DNA of 64,000 nucleotides, from contig JACAXG010000124.1 of NCBI GenBank assembly GCA_018881555.1, positions 1,860,001 to 1,924,000 on the forward strand, read 5' to 3'. This document shows positions 27,401 through 40,470 of this stretch, piece by piece. The stretch is from Amblyornis subalaris (taxonomy: Eukaryota > Chordata > Aves > Passeriformes > Ptilonorhynchidae). The first letter of the stretch is position 1, and each line of letters opens with the position of its first letter. Under the pieces are notes generated by a model. That model was not told where the DNA came from, did no database searches, and saw only the letters and a program-made list of their open reading frames with translations. Position numbers and translations under genes: made by a program.

Positions 27401-27768
27401 TGTTGCCCCGCGAATGGAGGCAGGCGCCCTGGATCCAAGACGACAGCACGGCGACCCAGCCTCTCCCGGGTCACTCGGGCCAAAGACTCACACTACACCA
27501 CTATGGTGGATGGACGAAAATGGCGTTTATTATCTTNTCTNCTNGGTTTAANTAGNCTANGGGCTTCTCTACGTCAGGAGGGGGGGCGGTGGTNTAGCTT
27601 GGAGTTAGTAGGGAGTGGAAAACTACTGGGTTTTAGGAGGAGGCACATGCATACTTCGGGTGNTTGCTTATCTCTTGGGAGGGTTAGGGTTAGGGAGAAG
27701 TTTCGGCTCTGCTATTGCCTTCCCGTNACATCCCGTGATCTTCCGTTCGCCTGTCCCTGCCTGTCACA
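27401..27768 (-). mobile_element. Solo retroviral LTR with 6-bp target-site duplication
   Basis: The element begins TGTTGCCCCGCG and ends CTGTCACA, giving canonical TG...CA termini over 368 bp. It is flanked by an exact 6-bp direct repeat AGGGGG (27395-27400 and 27769-27774). Read on the minus strand it has AATAAA (TTTATT at 27526-27531 on +), then about 125 bases of GC-rich R/U5 to the terminus. A TGACGTAG CRE-like motif lies in U3 (27569-27576). The GC content is far above the surrounding intron. A 6-bp duplication is typical of class II (alpha/beta-like) avian endogenous retroviruses; that class assignment is inference. No internal retroviral genes are present, so it is a solo LTR from recombination between two LTRs. 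A cluster of single Ns falls at 27537-27592. Confidence 0.9.
27677..27695 (+). other. G-quadruplex motif with telomere-like core
   Basis: GGGAGGGTTAGGGTTAGGG: four G-triplets with loops of 1, 3 and 3 bases, on the strand opposite the LTR's sense direction. It contains two TTAGGG units. It lies in the U3 side of the solo LTR. Confidence 0.8.
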
Positions 27769-27774
27769 AGGGGG
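27769..27774. repeat. Target-site duplication, right copy (AGGGGG)
   Basis: Exact match to 27395-27400 across the solo LTR. Confidence 0.85.
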
Positions 27775-30700
27775 AGGCCTTATAAACTCAGGTTTAAGGA
27801 AAAGAAAAAAGTCAAGATTGTAGGTAACCTTAATTTAATGTCCACATTTTGAAACCTTTTTTTTCCCAGAGTTAGAAGAGTTTTANATTTATTTGTGAAG
27901 ACATCAGGGTGTCTTTATTTAGGTATTTAAATAACTGTAAAGCCTAGAGTTTTGAAATAAATACTAATATCAGAAGACTTGTCACAGAAACTGGAATTAT
28001 GTGACTGAATTATGGCAGCACATGAAAATCAGCACAAATGTAATTCATGTGCCATTTCTGTGTAAATACTGTAGAGCTGCAGAACTTGTGTTCGTGTGAC
28101 TTGATTCCTCTTTTTTATTGAGATCTTACTTTGTGTGGTGCAGAGGCATTAATGGTATAATTAATGGAACCATTCTGATTTGGCAAATCCCAGATTTATA
28201 AATACCTTCTCAGAGTTTGATTCTGGTATAGAGAATATTGGAAATATATTTTTTCCACTGAAGATGTAAACAGATAGATGTAAACAATATCTTGTTGTAC
28301 CGGAAGGATTTTTAATGCATTTAGGAATAGCACTTCGCAGGCTCTATATATGTTCTCTTACAGCCTGGATGCTGTCGTCCAGGATTCATAGCTGATAGAG
28401 ATGATGAAATAGGATCAGTGTGACTTTGTACTTGGGTAAAGTTAATCTATTGGGAAATGTGGAAGGGCTTAAATAGTATTAGAAGAAAAAGAGAGCAAAG
28501 AGAAAGATTATATGTAATTAGTTGTCAACTCTTTAAATAAATTTTTTAAAAAGCTTAAAAAAGGAAAAAAAAAATTACTCCTTAAGCTGTGATATCAAGG
28601 AAGAAGTGTCTCAAACTGAAATTCTTCAGTACATTAATCTTATTCTGAAGGTCTTGTGCAGATTGTATTGACATAATGTATTGACATAATGTTTGTTTCT
28701 AAAATATAGATATTTGAATTTATAGTATGTATTGACACTTACAAATTATTATTGAAGTATAATTTCTTAGTCCAGAAGTCCAGTAATTTTGGGCTGTCAT
28801 GATGAAGTTCAAGACAAAATATTGGTTATTTATAAAAATAGAATTTGTTCAATATAAGCAACCCCTGATGTTGCTTATATGTTTGGTGATTCGAAAAGGG
28901 CTACCTTCCCNAAGCTTAAAAAAAAATTAGCAAAAAATAGTTTCATATAGGAAGTGGCAGAATGAAGGAATAGCAAAATTAATACAAATGACAGCTTTTT
29001 GTAATCAGAGGAGTGATAGTAAATAAAATATTAAAGTTACCATGGGTGCACAAGTGCATTAAGAAGCATCTAAATCTTTGTAGCATGGTAAGGCTGTGCA
29101 AACCTNCTAATGGATGAGATAAATTTTTTGTCTGTCAATGTTTTCAGTTTATGACTTGATGCCTTCCTGGAAAAAGTGTTCTTCTGCATCACAGGCTTAA
29201 TGGGCTCTTCAGAAACAATCTTAAATACCAGCTTTCAGTGAGTGCAGGGACAGACTTACAAGTCGGTTCTGTTGAAGGCAGCAGATTTTGGACAGAACGT
29301 CATGATATACATTGGCATTTCTGTACTATACTCTCCAAAACGGTGTATAGGATCACATCAAATCCTAAACCTCAACCATCCTAAAAGGAGAGAACAGAGT
29401 TGAGTAAATAGAGAAAAATTGGAATGTCAAGAAAACTTGAGAGGAAGGTCAGTTAGGAGAAATGGGGGTGGTGTTGCTTACAATATAATTTGTTTCACTT
29501 TGAGCTCAAGTCGGTGGTTGAAGAGTATTTACCTTGCAGGATCACTGAACGTGTGTGAGGACAGCGTGTACAGTGACCTTATATGAGCATTGTTTCACCA
29601 TATTTCACCGGTTTTGTACCTACAGGAATATGTATTCAGGGCGTCTTATTCAGGTCTGTATTTCTGTGTCAGCACCAATTCACACAAACGTGCTGAGTGG
29701 AACAGTTACAAAGCTGAAGGCTGTGTTAATGCCATTGCGATTCATAGGTTCTTTACTATAGATTTGTGTTTCTTTTAAGAGTAGTTGATCAGTTTGATTC
29801 TATATCAATAAGCTGCAGTCTCATGCAAGAGCTGAGAAAAAACAATTCCATTAGCAGTGGGCCTTGAGGTGAGAGCTGTCCTACCAAAGTGACAAAAAGA
29901 GGTGGAGTTTCACTTTGAGAGTCCTGCTCCAGGAGTTGTCTTCCATCAGGCCTTAATGGAGCCTGAGTCAGAGAACTCTGAATTAGGATGACTGAATTCT
30001 GCTTTCCAAAAATATCTCAACCAGCTGAGTAGCATAAATAGTTAAGAGAGAGAATTAAAGAGCTGTCAGCCTTTCATTATCCTATCTGATTCTTAACTCT
30101 TGGCTTCAGAGCAGTGCTTTCCCATAATAATGCATTATAGTTGTACTGCTTAATTAAATTACTTTTTATCTAAATGAGAAAGTTGTACTTCTTGTAAGCT
30201 ACTCTTGAGTATTTATTTATGGAACATAATTATTCTGTGCCCTCCCTGTTAATGTAAGTAGATGGTTATTAATTTGCTTACTATGGAGTTTCAAAGGCAG
30301 GAAGCCTTTGTACAGTGGAAGAATATCATGGAATTAACTTCCATGGAATAAACTTTTAATGAGATTAACCTGGCTGGAGTGAGAATTGCTTTAATTATTT
30401 GAAAGAAAACATTGAGATCATGGCATGTATCACGTTTTGCAACCAAAGGACTAAAAACTTCTTTAGGCTGGGAAAACTTTGGCTGGATCTATATTAGCAA
30501 CTAATCTGCAGTGGGAATGGATCCATAGAAGAAAAACAGTGGATGCTGAGGACTTGGTGGCCGCAGACTGTGTTTCTTCAGAGGTGATACTTTGAGTGAA
30601 TTCTACTCTGATTCCAGGGAATGTTTGGATGGCTAAACCACTGTTGAAGCACTCCTTCCATTTTAGTTCCATCAAAAAGTAGTGCAGTTTATACATGTTA

Positions 30701-33160
30701 AGGCTGCTCTAAAATGAAAAAAAAAAGTGTATGAGAATATGCTACTTACTAAATATTTTCATTTATAGCTATTTGATTAAAATCATTATGTAGAAGCATA
30801 TGTTTTCATTTATGGCAAGAACACATAAATGAAAACTATGTGCAGATCTGAAACAGTTTATAGTATAAAATATGAATCATCNCTCTTTGCTGTGGAAGTA
30901 AAATAGTCATTTTTCTTGAACTGGGTGCTTTTGTATCATAGAAAAATGGAAAAAAATTACCTTCCTTAACTTTGCCNAATACTTGAGAGTAAAAGAAACC
31001 CAACCCTTGTATAAACTTGTTTTTTATAGATACAGAGACTGGTGGATTGTGGTATAAGTCCAAGAGATACTTCAGATGTTGTTTTACAAAATCACTACAA
31101 AGGTCTCATAACATTTGGAGAGGTGAAGGGCTTTTAGTAAAATGTGTATGACAACAGACTAGAATTGCTATTAAATTGTTGCTTGAAGTAGAAAGGATGT
31201 GTATTTTGAAGTAGAGGACTACTTTCAAGAAGCAGCTTTGTGCTTGTAAGACTCAAAGACTACCATTTACAGACAATGTCTACCAAATACAAAAAAAAGA
31301 TGGTGGAAGATTTCCTGATGAAATCATATGGAAATGTAGAGACTTAATCTGTGTTATGACAGCGTAGTAATGATCAACCTGTTAGTTTCAAATTTCCTCT
31401 TGTTTCCACGGTGAACACAGACCCAGTAGCTGAAAGACCATTCATTTTAGTAGTTTAAATATTTCTAGTTTCTATGTCACAGTGCAATCTGTTCTATTTG
31501 TTGTAACCAGCTAATAATAAAATGGTAACAGTGCAAGTGGACTAGAGGAACAGAACTGGTGTAAGCAAAGGCAGACTAACTAGTAAAAAGTTTCTTTTCT
31601 GCAGTAAAAGACTGGGAGGAGAACAGGTTATTATCCTTTCAATGTAAGCCTCCTATTGCCTAGCGTTTCTAACCCTTGTTCTCCTGTCTTGCTTAAAACG
31701 ACAACCAACCATTTGGAGAAACAATTGCATTGAAAAGCAAAATGGAAATTCTTTTCCTGTCTATCCTGAATTCCACTTTATGTATTGCTAGTGCAACTCT
31801 GCCTTCCTCTGACAGTGGAGCTACAGTAATGAGAGATTTTGCTTCATTTGTGCTGATAGTTTTTGTAAAAATTAGCTACAGGCACCCCTGTAGAGTGAAG
31901 GACAGTCTACGGTTAAGCAGCTTGGGAGAGAACTTGACCGAGGTGTGCTGGAGTTTCATCTTGCTTCATTATGCCATGTAAAACCAGTGGCAGCTTATAT
32001 TGGAATAAGGGGTTAATTAAAATAAACACATGGAATATGGTTTTCTGCACTACCTACAGAGAAGTAGTCACATCTTGCTGGAAATTTGTAATGGCGGGCC
32101 CTGGGAGAGCCAATTCATCCGCAGGGACAGGGAGAGCAGGGGTGATGGGATAGGCTTTCAGAAAGGCTGGGCAGGCCAAGTGGGGAGCTCCTCACTGAGC
32201 TCCCCTGCAGAAAGGAAGCATAGGGAAGGTGGAAGTGGGGATGAAGGATGCTGAAGGAACACCAAGCATGTAGGTACAGGATAAAAAAGCCAGATCTCAG
32301 GAAGGACTTGTAAAGGTACAGTGGCAGCAGATGGGAGCGTGGTGATGCAAAGTTACGTACCAATTCAGACCTGATAACTCCAGACATGCGGATGGGTTTT
32401 GGTTTTTATACTAATACTTTTATGGTAAAACAGATTCATTTGAACAGTATGAAATGTGAAGCATAATGCTTTCTGTAGGCCTGTTCAAGCCTGTTCTTGT
32501 AGTACTAAACTGAGCAGAAGGCTTGTTTGCTGTTTGTCTACTTTTACAGACTGGATGAAAAAACCAGGAAGTGCAATCTCCAGAGTTTGTCAGTGCACTA
32601 GAGATAAATGTTAATGTAGCATTCTTCTGGCTCCTTTGTTATAGTAAAGAGCATACAGGAACTTCATCTTGAAAAAAAGAGCATCATTTCAGCCAGGATT
32701 AGTTGCCTTTTCAAAATACCAACCAGCTGCTTCAAGTAGACTACCATAAAAATGTTTTGGAAAACAAAATATATTCCAGGAAGCCTTGAGGCATGAAAAA
32801 TTTTAAAAATTAGTAAAAATATATAACAGATAGAGTTTGTTATATACTCTGTGCCTGCAGTTGACATATATTTGTGTATGCTACAGTGACAGCTAAGAAT
32901 AGCACCTTTTCTGCAATAGGCAAGAAGCTGTTTGAAGTTAGGATATTAAAGGAATCAAATTGATTCCAAAAGAATTTCAAGAAAGTGAGGGTTTTTTATG
33001 AGAAGGAGGACATGATTCCAGTCCTAAATCAACCTTAGAAAAAGTCCCTCCAGTTTCTGGCAACAAAAGTTTGCAGGGAATAGCTGAGAAGGATGTGTGA
33101 TAGTGATGTTGTGTTCATTCGAAAGGTTGAACAAGTACCTGAGCATTTACAAAATAGTGG
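27775..33160. other. Intron stretch, nothing recognised
   Basis: AT-rich non-coding DNA. The only structure I see is a 13-bp unit TGTATTGACATAA repeated twice with a partial third copy (28664-28692). Confidence 0.6.
28664..28692. repeat. 13-bp tandem duplication
   Basis: Unit TGTATTGACATAA, 2.2 exact copies. Confidence 0.9.
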
Positions 33161-33220
33161 AAGTGATGGTAAATAAACCTAAAAACAATCAAGTGATGGT
33201 AAATAAACCTAAAAACAATC
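33161..33220. repeat. Perfect 30-bp tandem duplication
   Basis: Two identical adjacent units (33161-33190 and 33191-33220), each starting AAGTGATGGTAAATAAACCT. The exact identity points to a recent event or to an assembly artefact. Confidence 0.97.
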
Positions 33221-36200
33221 TCTCAGAAGGTAATGGAATGTCAGATGCTATCTCAGGTTTTTAAAATCAAATTCAGACAGGAGAGATGTCTGTGGTTACT
33301 CTCTTTTTTAACTACTATTGACAGAGCTGTTGTAATTTTAGAGCTTGCACTGTTTTGGTGGGGAACAAATTAACACTTGATCGTAGCGGAAAGCAAAGCA
33401 TGCTCAGATAAAAAGTCATGCCTGTCAACCTTGACAGCTTTTCATCAAAAAATGCAACAACGTCTTAATTTGCAACTCTGTATTTTCCCATTGCCCAAGT
33501 TTTGGCAGCAAGTATTTGAGAGATTAAAGGAACATTTCTTCAAGCTGATCTCACCAAGAGTAATCTCACCAAGTCACTCCCTTATTCAGAGTCATTTGCT
33601 TGCTTTGCTCCTTCTGTACCATATTCTAACTCCTCACCTTCAAAGCTCGGTAAGATTTTGCTTTTAGCAATCTCATTTCTCATTTATTCTTTTCAGATTT
33701 TTTTCAATCTGTCTTCCCTTCTGGAATTCCCTCACCTTTTCTTGGTGCAAGAAGTAAACATATTCATTTGCACATCAATATGTTCATTTTCAAAGTGTAA
33801 AAACCTTTAGAACAATATAGAGCATTACTCTTACATTTTTACATTGTTGGTAGTTCCCTCTGGAACTTTTGATGCTTGTGTTAAAATATCAGCTCCCTGA
33901 AGCAGGGACAAGGGTCTCCTGTGTCCCAGTGCTTTATTGAGAAACCAAATGTTCCAATCTTCTACACTAAGTAGATTAACCTTTTTTTTTTTTCCTTTTA
34001 AAGTAAGCAAGGAGAATGTGTTTTGTAAAGTGATTTATAAAGTGCTGTTATAAAGTTCAGTTTGTGAGAGAATTTTATATGTGGTCAGTAAAATACTTAT
34101 AATTTTCCAATATTGATGTTTAATGCAAAAAATGAAAGAAGATAATGTATTCTGATTAGCCATGAAAAAACTAGCAGATGAGACAGATAGTTCAATTTGT
34201 TACCACTTCTCCAGCATAACAGAGCCTAGTAGTACAGCATTAATCATGGAATCTTTCCTGTGTGTTAGCAATGCCATATGGGTTTATTTCTTTTATTTCT
34301 TCCTAATGTGGTGAGGTTTTGTGTTATTGTATTTTAAAAAAATTTTAAAAAGACTCTATTAAAGCAAAGGGAGATGTTTCTAAGCATTGCAAGATGGTTC
34401 CTTTCTCTGAGATTACTGTTGACTGTATCCCTATATCTTTAACTACTACATATGGTAGAGAAATCTCACCAGCTGTCATGTGCAGTATGTCTGCCCCACT
34501 GACTGTGTAGATCACAGCAAGATGTTGTTTTTTGGATGTTTTGGTGAATTAATTTTTTTTTCCTTTCTGGTGACTGCTAGAAGTTGTTATAAGGTTAGTT
34601 GGCAGTTCGGCTAGTAGGGCAGATTTGGAATTTTAACAGTTGCAGTTATTGATGCTTTATTTGTGGAGGGGTCTGTGGCTTCTCTAGCTGCCTCCCATTA
34701 AGTCAATGGGAAAGAAGAGCATTCTGAGTTTACGTGAAAATTTCTGTTCTGGACTTGGAGCTCAGAATGGCACACATCTTGCTTGGGAATTAGTTATTTG
34801 GCTGTTTAAGCAATTGTATTTATGGCTTTTGACAGGGAAAGTAAATTCTAAATCACTATATTAGAAGGATAAATATGAATATAAGCAGCAGCAAAAGAAT
34901 GCCAAAGATGCATAATTTCCACTTTATGTGGAAACTAAAGTGAATAGTGAAAGGGAAGACTACATATTAGCCAGGTAAGAATGAATTTAGGGAAAGAATT
35001 TAACAATGAGATGTGGTCTCTATTTTGGTAGTGGTCAGAGGGTTTTTTTCCCTCTTGTTTTGTGATTTTATCTTCATATAATAAATAAGCAAAAAAAGCA
35101 AGTGATATTTAAGAAACCATTGGCACCGGAAAGTTGTCACACTTCCCGTAACAGATTTTGGATTGGAGTGAGTAGTTATGAAAGGCATTTACTGGATAAC
35201 TATGCAAAATGAGGCTTCTTGATAAACACAAAAGTACTATCTTGTACTTAGGTATTTTGAACAGTCAAATAGTTCTGTACTCTGAGCTTCGGGGATATAT
35301 GTATCTTAAAAAAGTAGTTGAGACATACTATTTCAAAGTCTTTTGCCAGGTCTTAGTCAGGCTCTTGAACTTCTTATACTGTATCCTGATATTTTCAAAT
35401 TTGTTTACTTCTTTTCTTGCTACTTTTTTCCAATTCACGTTCTTCTTTTCTCCCCTCCACCCCCCCCAAAAGACTTTATCTTACGATTATAAAGATAAGT
35501 CACTTTTTTCAAGCCAGCTAGAAAAAAATTAAAGTACATTAGTGGATCAGTAATCAACTGCATCTGTTTTCCATTTTCCAAATTGTTCTTCAAAAAGATC
35601 GAGTTAATAACTGGGAGGTAATTTTCTGCAGTTTTATAGGGGTAGAGGAATTTGAAGCAACAAAACTTCCAAAGCACTCAGTCTTAACTCTTTGTAACTT
35701 TGAATGTTCATGGGGGTTTTAGTGATGAGAAATTGGATATGATTGGGGAACACTAGATATATTCTAACATCCCACACTGAGACACCTTCAGGGATGTACA
35801 CAAGTTAGTGGCAGTTCAGAGTAGGACTAGTAAGTCCAGCCACCCAGTCTCAGAGTTGCAGATGTATCCTTGCCAAGAGGGGTGGGTGTCTTCCTCTTTC
35901 CTTCTTGGAGTATGCAAGACAAGGACAGGTGTTACACAGAAAGGGACTGGGACCAGTGCCTTTGGAAAGCTTTGTAAATGTCCCTTCCTAACCTTCCATA
36001 TTATTAGCGTGATTGCTTAGGCCTTAAGGCAACGTTTTTAAATTCCTTTCATTCTTCTGTATTCCAGCTTTTAATTTCAAAACAACTTTGTGGCAGAGAG
36101 TTGCTCATACTTACATTAAACAACCTTATATTTATTTCTTAACAACAGACAAGAAAAGATGCCAAAATGTTTTCTTCTAAAAGCTGTTAAGAGAGAGGAA

Positions 36201-39200
36201 ACAAAAAGGGCTTTAATAAAATGGCTACTTTAAGTAGGTCATTGATAATTTACCTCAAAAGAACACATAAGAATTGCTTACATTAATAAAGGAGCTACCC
36301 ATATAGGTTTCTCTTAGTCTGTGCTGTGAAATTCTTCTGCAAGTTACCAAGAGCAAAGTTAACTGATAAAGTCCTCAAAAGAGTGAGGCAAAGGGCTCTA
36401 GGAGTGGTGTGTCAACCTGCATTAGATGGCTGAAACCTTGAAAATCAGTAAAGAGTGTTCTGATATTTCACACTCTGTTGCATCTAGAGCTAGTACTGGT
36501 GTTCTTCATTTATCAAGATCCTAAAATTTTTACTGATTGTGGTTATTCAGCTTTTCCAAAAGTATAATAAATATGTTGGCTTGATTGTGTTTTTTATCAT
36601 GCACCCTGGTATTTTTCCTAAAGTAACCTTTCTTCAAAATTATCATTGTTATGTCCCTCATGGTTAAGTTACACACAGTTGGGTTTCAAACCTGATCTCT
36701 TTGATCAGGGTAACCTGGCTAGCTACTTTCCTCTTGATACTCAACTTCTCCTGCTTTTATTAAAATCAAAAGCTGTATAGCAAGTAACTATATTTGAAAA
36801 TGGCATTTCAAAACAACTAAATTTTGTACTGTTTTAAGTCAAATGCTTGGTTATTTGCTTTATCTGTGTGCAGAAAAATGAGATTTAGTACAACTGTATC
36901 ATTAGAAACAGTAGAAATGAATATACTTACCAAAATTAACATTGCTCACTTGTTTAATCTGGTGAACTATCATATTAAAAAACCAAACCCTGTTTTACTG
37001 TATTCAATAGAGCAATAGTAATTCATGTCAGATGATACCAAAGGTTTGTTTTTATGGTTATTACCATATACTAGCAACTTGATACAGCCTCCTGACATAA
37101 AAATATCTTACTTTTTTGTCATCCAGATAGAAGGAACCTCAGAGGCACTTTACTTAGAAATAACTTCATTTGCACTGATGGCCTCTGCAGTTTTCTGAGA
37201 TAGTTCTGATGGCAGAAGTATGTAAAATTGATTCCACTAACAAGTTAGTGTCGGGTACAGATTAATAACACTCAAGTCAGCCTTTCTTTGCTCAAATCTG
37301 ACCTTGTTTGAATTGTTCCTTACATGAGAAAAGTAAATGCAGAGAGCAAGCTTTTAACATTCTTCTTGGATTATGGAAACATTTTGTGTTCTGGAGATCA
37401 AAACAAAACAGGGAGATTTGGTTTCCAATGTTATCACCTCTGTCCTACAAAACTGAGTATTTAATTTGTTCAGGCCAAAGCAATATACCTGTATCTTAAC
37501 ACAGGGAACATGTTTCCTTCCTTTAGAAGGAAATCCTACTTAAGGAAACACATCTTTTAATGTAAGCAGTTTAAAAAGATCTTTGGTAAAGTATTTTCCT
37601 ATGCTCTGTGTCTCAAAGTACATGAAAATTTAAATGCAAGTAGAGAAGGAACAAAGGAGGCTGAAAGAAAGAAAATTGAATTACACAGATCAGGTGGCTT
37701 TAAATTAAGACTTGAATACTTATTGGAGCCAGTGAGATGAAAGAGACGTGAAAAAATACAGATGCAAAAAGGCATGTTCTTGCATGCAGGACTGGACAGC
37801 TTAGTAAAGGCCAAAGAAAGTAAGAAAGTAAAAATACACATTAAAAAAAGTAATAGGAAGGATGCATTTGAAAGATTTGAATCAAGAAAGCAGTAATATG
37901 AAAGAGGATAGACTAGAAGGTTAAAAGAAGCAATATTGTCCTTCAAAAGATTTGAATGACTAGGAGTCTGAAGAGGAAATCTCAGGTGTACCNGTACCTA
38001 CTGGAGAATGTACATATAAAGAACTCACTTGACCCAAATCTGCCTCGCAAACAACTCTTGGCTGTAAACATTTGTATTAACAAACACCTTTCCTCATGTA
38101 AAGGCACCTTTCATAGGCAATTGAGTATGTCTTACAATACTGGTTCTTTGGGGGGAAAAAAAAGGAGTTGACTGCAAAAAGTGCCTCTGTATCACTAGAC
38201 TGACTGTACTTCTAATTGCTGTGTAATTTGAGATTTTTTTGTGATAATTTCTTATCTTGTCCTGGTCATTAATGTGACTCTTGGTTTGATTTAGGAACTG
38301 CATGGAAAGAAGAGAAAAATGTAGGTGAAGAAAAATCAATTTTCTGTCTTTCCTTGTAAGAAAGTTGCAAAAAACGGATGATTGTTAAAGATCCTCTCAC
38401 AACATGGATCAACTTACAGTTTTTAGATTTTCTGTAAAGAAAGAGAGGCCTAAAAACTGCTGCTGAGGTGTCTGAGCAGGCTGAATTTCTCTGGAAGCTG
38501 ATAGAGCTTTGGGTGTCTGTATAGACAGTTTCAGAAAGCTGGTTTTGTCTGCCTTACTACCAACATAAGCAGTATTTCTATGAAAACAAGACTTCCTGGC
38601 CTCTTGAAGACACTCCATGTCTAAGAACCTCCGACAGGTGAAAGCAGTGTAATTATTCTCGGTAAATTCAACTGNCTCACAGGGAAGCCCATACCTCATC
38701 CCAATCTTGCAACCGGAGAACAGGGAATGCTTTCCTTGCTTGGAAAAGTGACAGCAAGCAGCACCGTGTCTGGGGAGGCTTTGAAGGAAACAGACATGCA
38801 GNTGACCCAGTATCTGTTCCATTCATTTCCTTGAGAGAGGATTTACTATTTTTGCTGCTTTAGCTTATGCTGGTTCTTCAAATGCAAAAAGTTACAGAAT
38901 GAACACTGTTTTGTGCCAGTGCAAGCATATTTACATTTGAGCTTCTGCCACTGAAACTTCTTTTTAAAGGAAATCAGATCTCATGTTTCTGTGCAGGCGT
39001 AAGTTTCTCTTGGCTTATGTTTATGAAAAATACATACAGTTGCATATTGTCCATTAAAAAAATGAAAGTAAAGTTTGAAATAAGGTGACTGAAAACAAAG
39101 TATAAATCCAAAGAGCAAAATCATGCATTCTGTAGATTTCTAAGACAAAATATCTGGGTTAGGAGAAGAAATCTGAGGACTCTGAGCCTCATATATATGA

Positions 39201-39367
39201 ATGCATATGCATTTTTTCATATTCTTGTTAAGCCATTTGTTTTGATGTCATCGTGTATTATTTTCTTTAAAGGAATCTGGCATGTGAAATATATGTATAT
39301 CCACGCCTTAGCTAAAAATGAATTTAAACAGTTTGTCCATCAGCAGTAGCATTAGAAGTTCAGATAT
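33221..39367. other. Intron stretch, nothing recognised
   Basis: AT-rich non-coding DNA. It holds a small perfect hairpin, CCTGATC/GATCAGG with a 5-base loop, at 36691-36709. A 137-codon minus-strand open frame (38409-38822) has no recognisable domain. Confidence 0.6.
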
Positions 39368-39393
39368 TTTTGCATAAGGATTTTGCATAAGGA
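39368..39393. repeat. 13-bp tandem duplication
   Basis: TTTTGCATAAGGA repeated twice exactly. Confidence 0.9.
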
Positions 39394-39484
39394 CTAAGGA
39401 AATAATTCTGAGAAACCTATCTTGTGTGGAGTCTGAGTTTTATATTTTAATTTCCTAAATGGTTTTTGTCTGCTTTTTGTTGTA

Positions 39485-39503
39485 GTTGTTGTTGTTGTTG
39501 TTG
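39485..39503. repeat. (GTT)n trinucleotide microsatellite
   Basis: Six GTT units plus one base. Confidence 0.95.
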
Positions 39504-39599
39504 CTTGCTCAAAGAGCTGGCAGAATAAGTGGCAGCTGTAAACTTAAGGATAGGCTGCAAAGTCTTTCTTCCAAAGCCTTCCTTTCATGTTTAGCCAAG

Positions 39600-39860
39600 T
39601 GAGAGACATGGAGTGAAATGTAAACTCCGGCTCAGCATATCCTCGTGGCCATCTCTCCTGGTGAGCAGTCGGAGGGGCAGAAGGGGGGCTGAAGCTGCCT
39701 AACCACAAGGGCCCGGAAGGCGCCAGCCATGAGCCACTGCTCCAGGTTGCTCAGAGGAGGAGGAATGTTAAGATGGTGCTTGAGGGCTCTTGATCCATAC
39801 CCCTCAGAGCAGCGCTCCCCATTTCACCCGCTCCTTCTCACTTCATTCTCCCCCTGGGAC
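39600..39860. other. SH3RF1: GC-richer intronic patch, possible regulatory segment
   Basis: This patch is clearly richer in G+C and CpG than the surrounding intron (CTCCGG, GTCGGAGG, CCCGGAAGGCGCC, AGCGCTCC, ACCCGCTCC). A CCGGAAG ETS-type motif lies near 39714, and a second ETS-like CACTTCCTG follows just outside, near 39877. No open frame or repeat family is recognised. A regulatory role is inference from composition only. Confidence 0.3.
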
Positions 39861-40442
39861 AGAAGGAAAAGTCATCCACTTCCTGTCTCAGTTATTTAAC
39901 TATTTCTCTTCAATTCCTGGCAGTCCAACTGGGAACTGTGTGTTTTGTTGAACTTGGTTCTGTTTGGAATTATGGACTGGAACCATTTCTATTTAATGTT
40001 GGAAACAAGGTTTGCAGAAACCCAACCTATACACTGGGAAAGGAACTTACTATAAAACATAAACAGATGTTTGTACTTTTGGATGCTGATTCGTTTGTGG
40101 GAGCCTTTGTGATAAACTGTGTAAATGCAATATGGAGTTCTAACAATTAAATGATGACTAGTAAGTTTGATTGCTTTGACATGATCTGCTGCACTGGTAC
40201 TCTGGGTTTGTTTTGATTTTGTTTGNTTTTAGAAAGACTTTTTTCCAACTGTGTTTTATACACAGAGCTGATCTAAAAGTTATTCCTTAGTGTGGAGACA
40301 GAAAATTTTCTCCTGGGACAATGGGCTTATTCCTGGGAGAAGTCAAACTGTTGTCTCCAGTACAAGAGAGATGCCTGTGTCCTGTAGTAGCTGTAATTGC
40401 TTGGGGCCTGCTTTCTATTAAGTAATTCTTGGCTCCTAATCC

Positions 40443-40470
40443 TGTTTGTTTGTTTGTTTGTTTGTTGTTG
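40443..40470. repeat. (TGTT)n tetranucleotide microsatellite
   Basis: About six TGTT units, then degenerate GTTG. Confidence 0.95.

Noticed and set aside
27681..27695. Interstitial telomeric repeat
   Set aside because: Only two TTAGGG units, located inside a bounded LTR; too short for a telomere relic.
27362..27823. 153-codon open frame as a gene
   Set aside because: It covers the solo LTR and its flanks, includes many ambiguous codons, and is explained by GC-rich LTR sequence.
38409..38822. 137-codon minus-strand frame as a gene
   Set aside because: No domain, two ambiguous codons, no splice or promoter context; length is plausible by chance in a 64-kb window.
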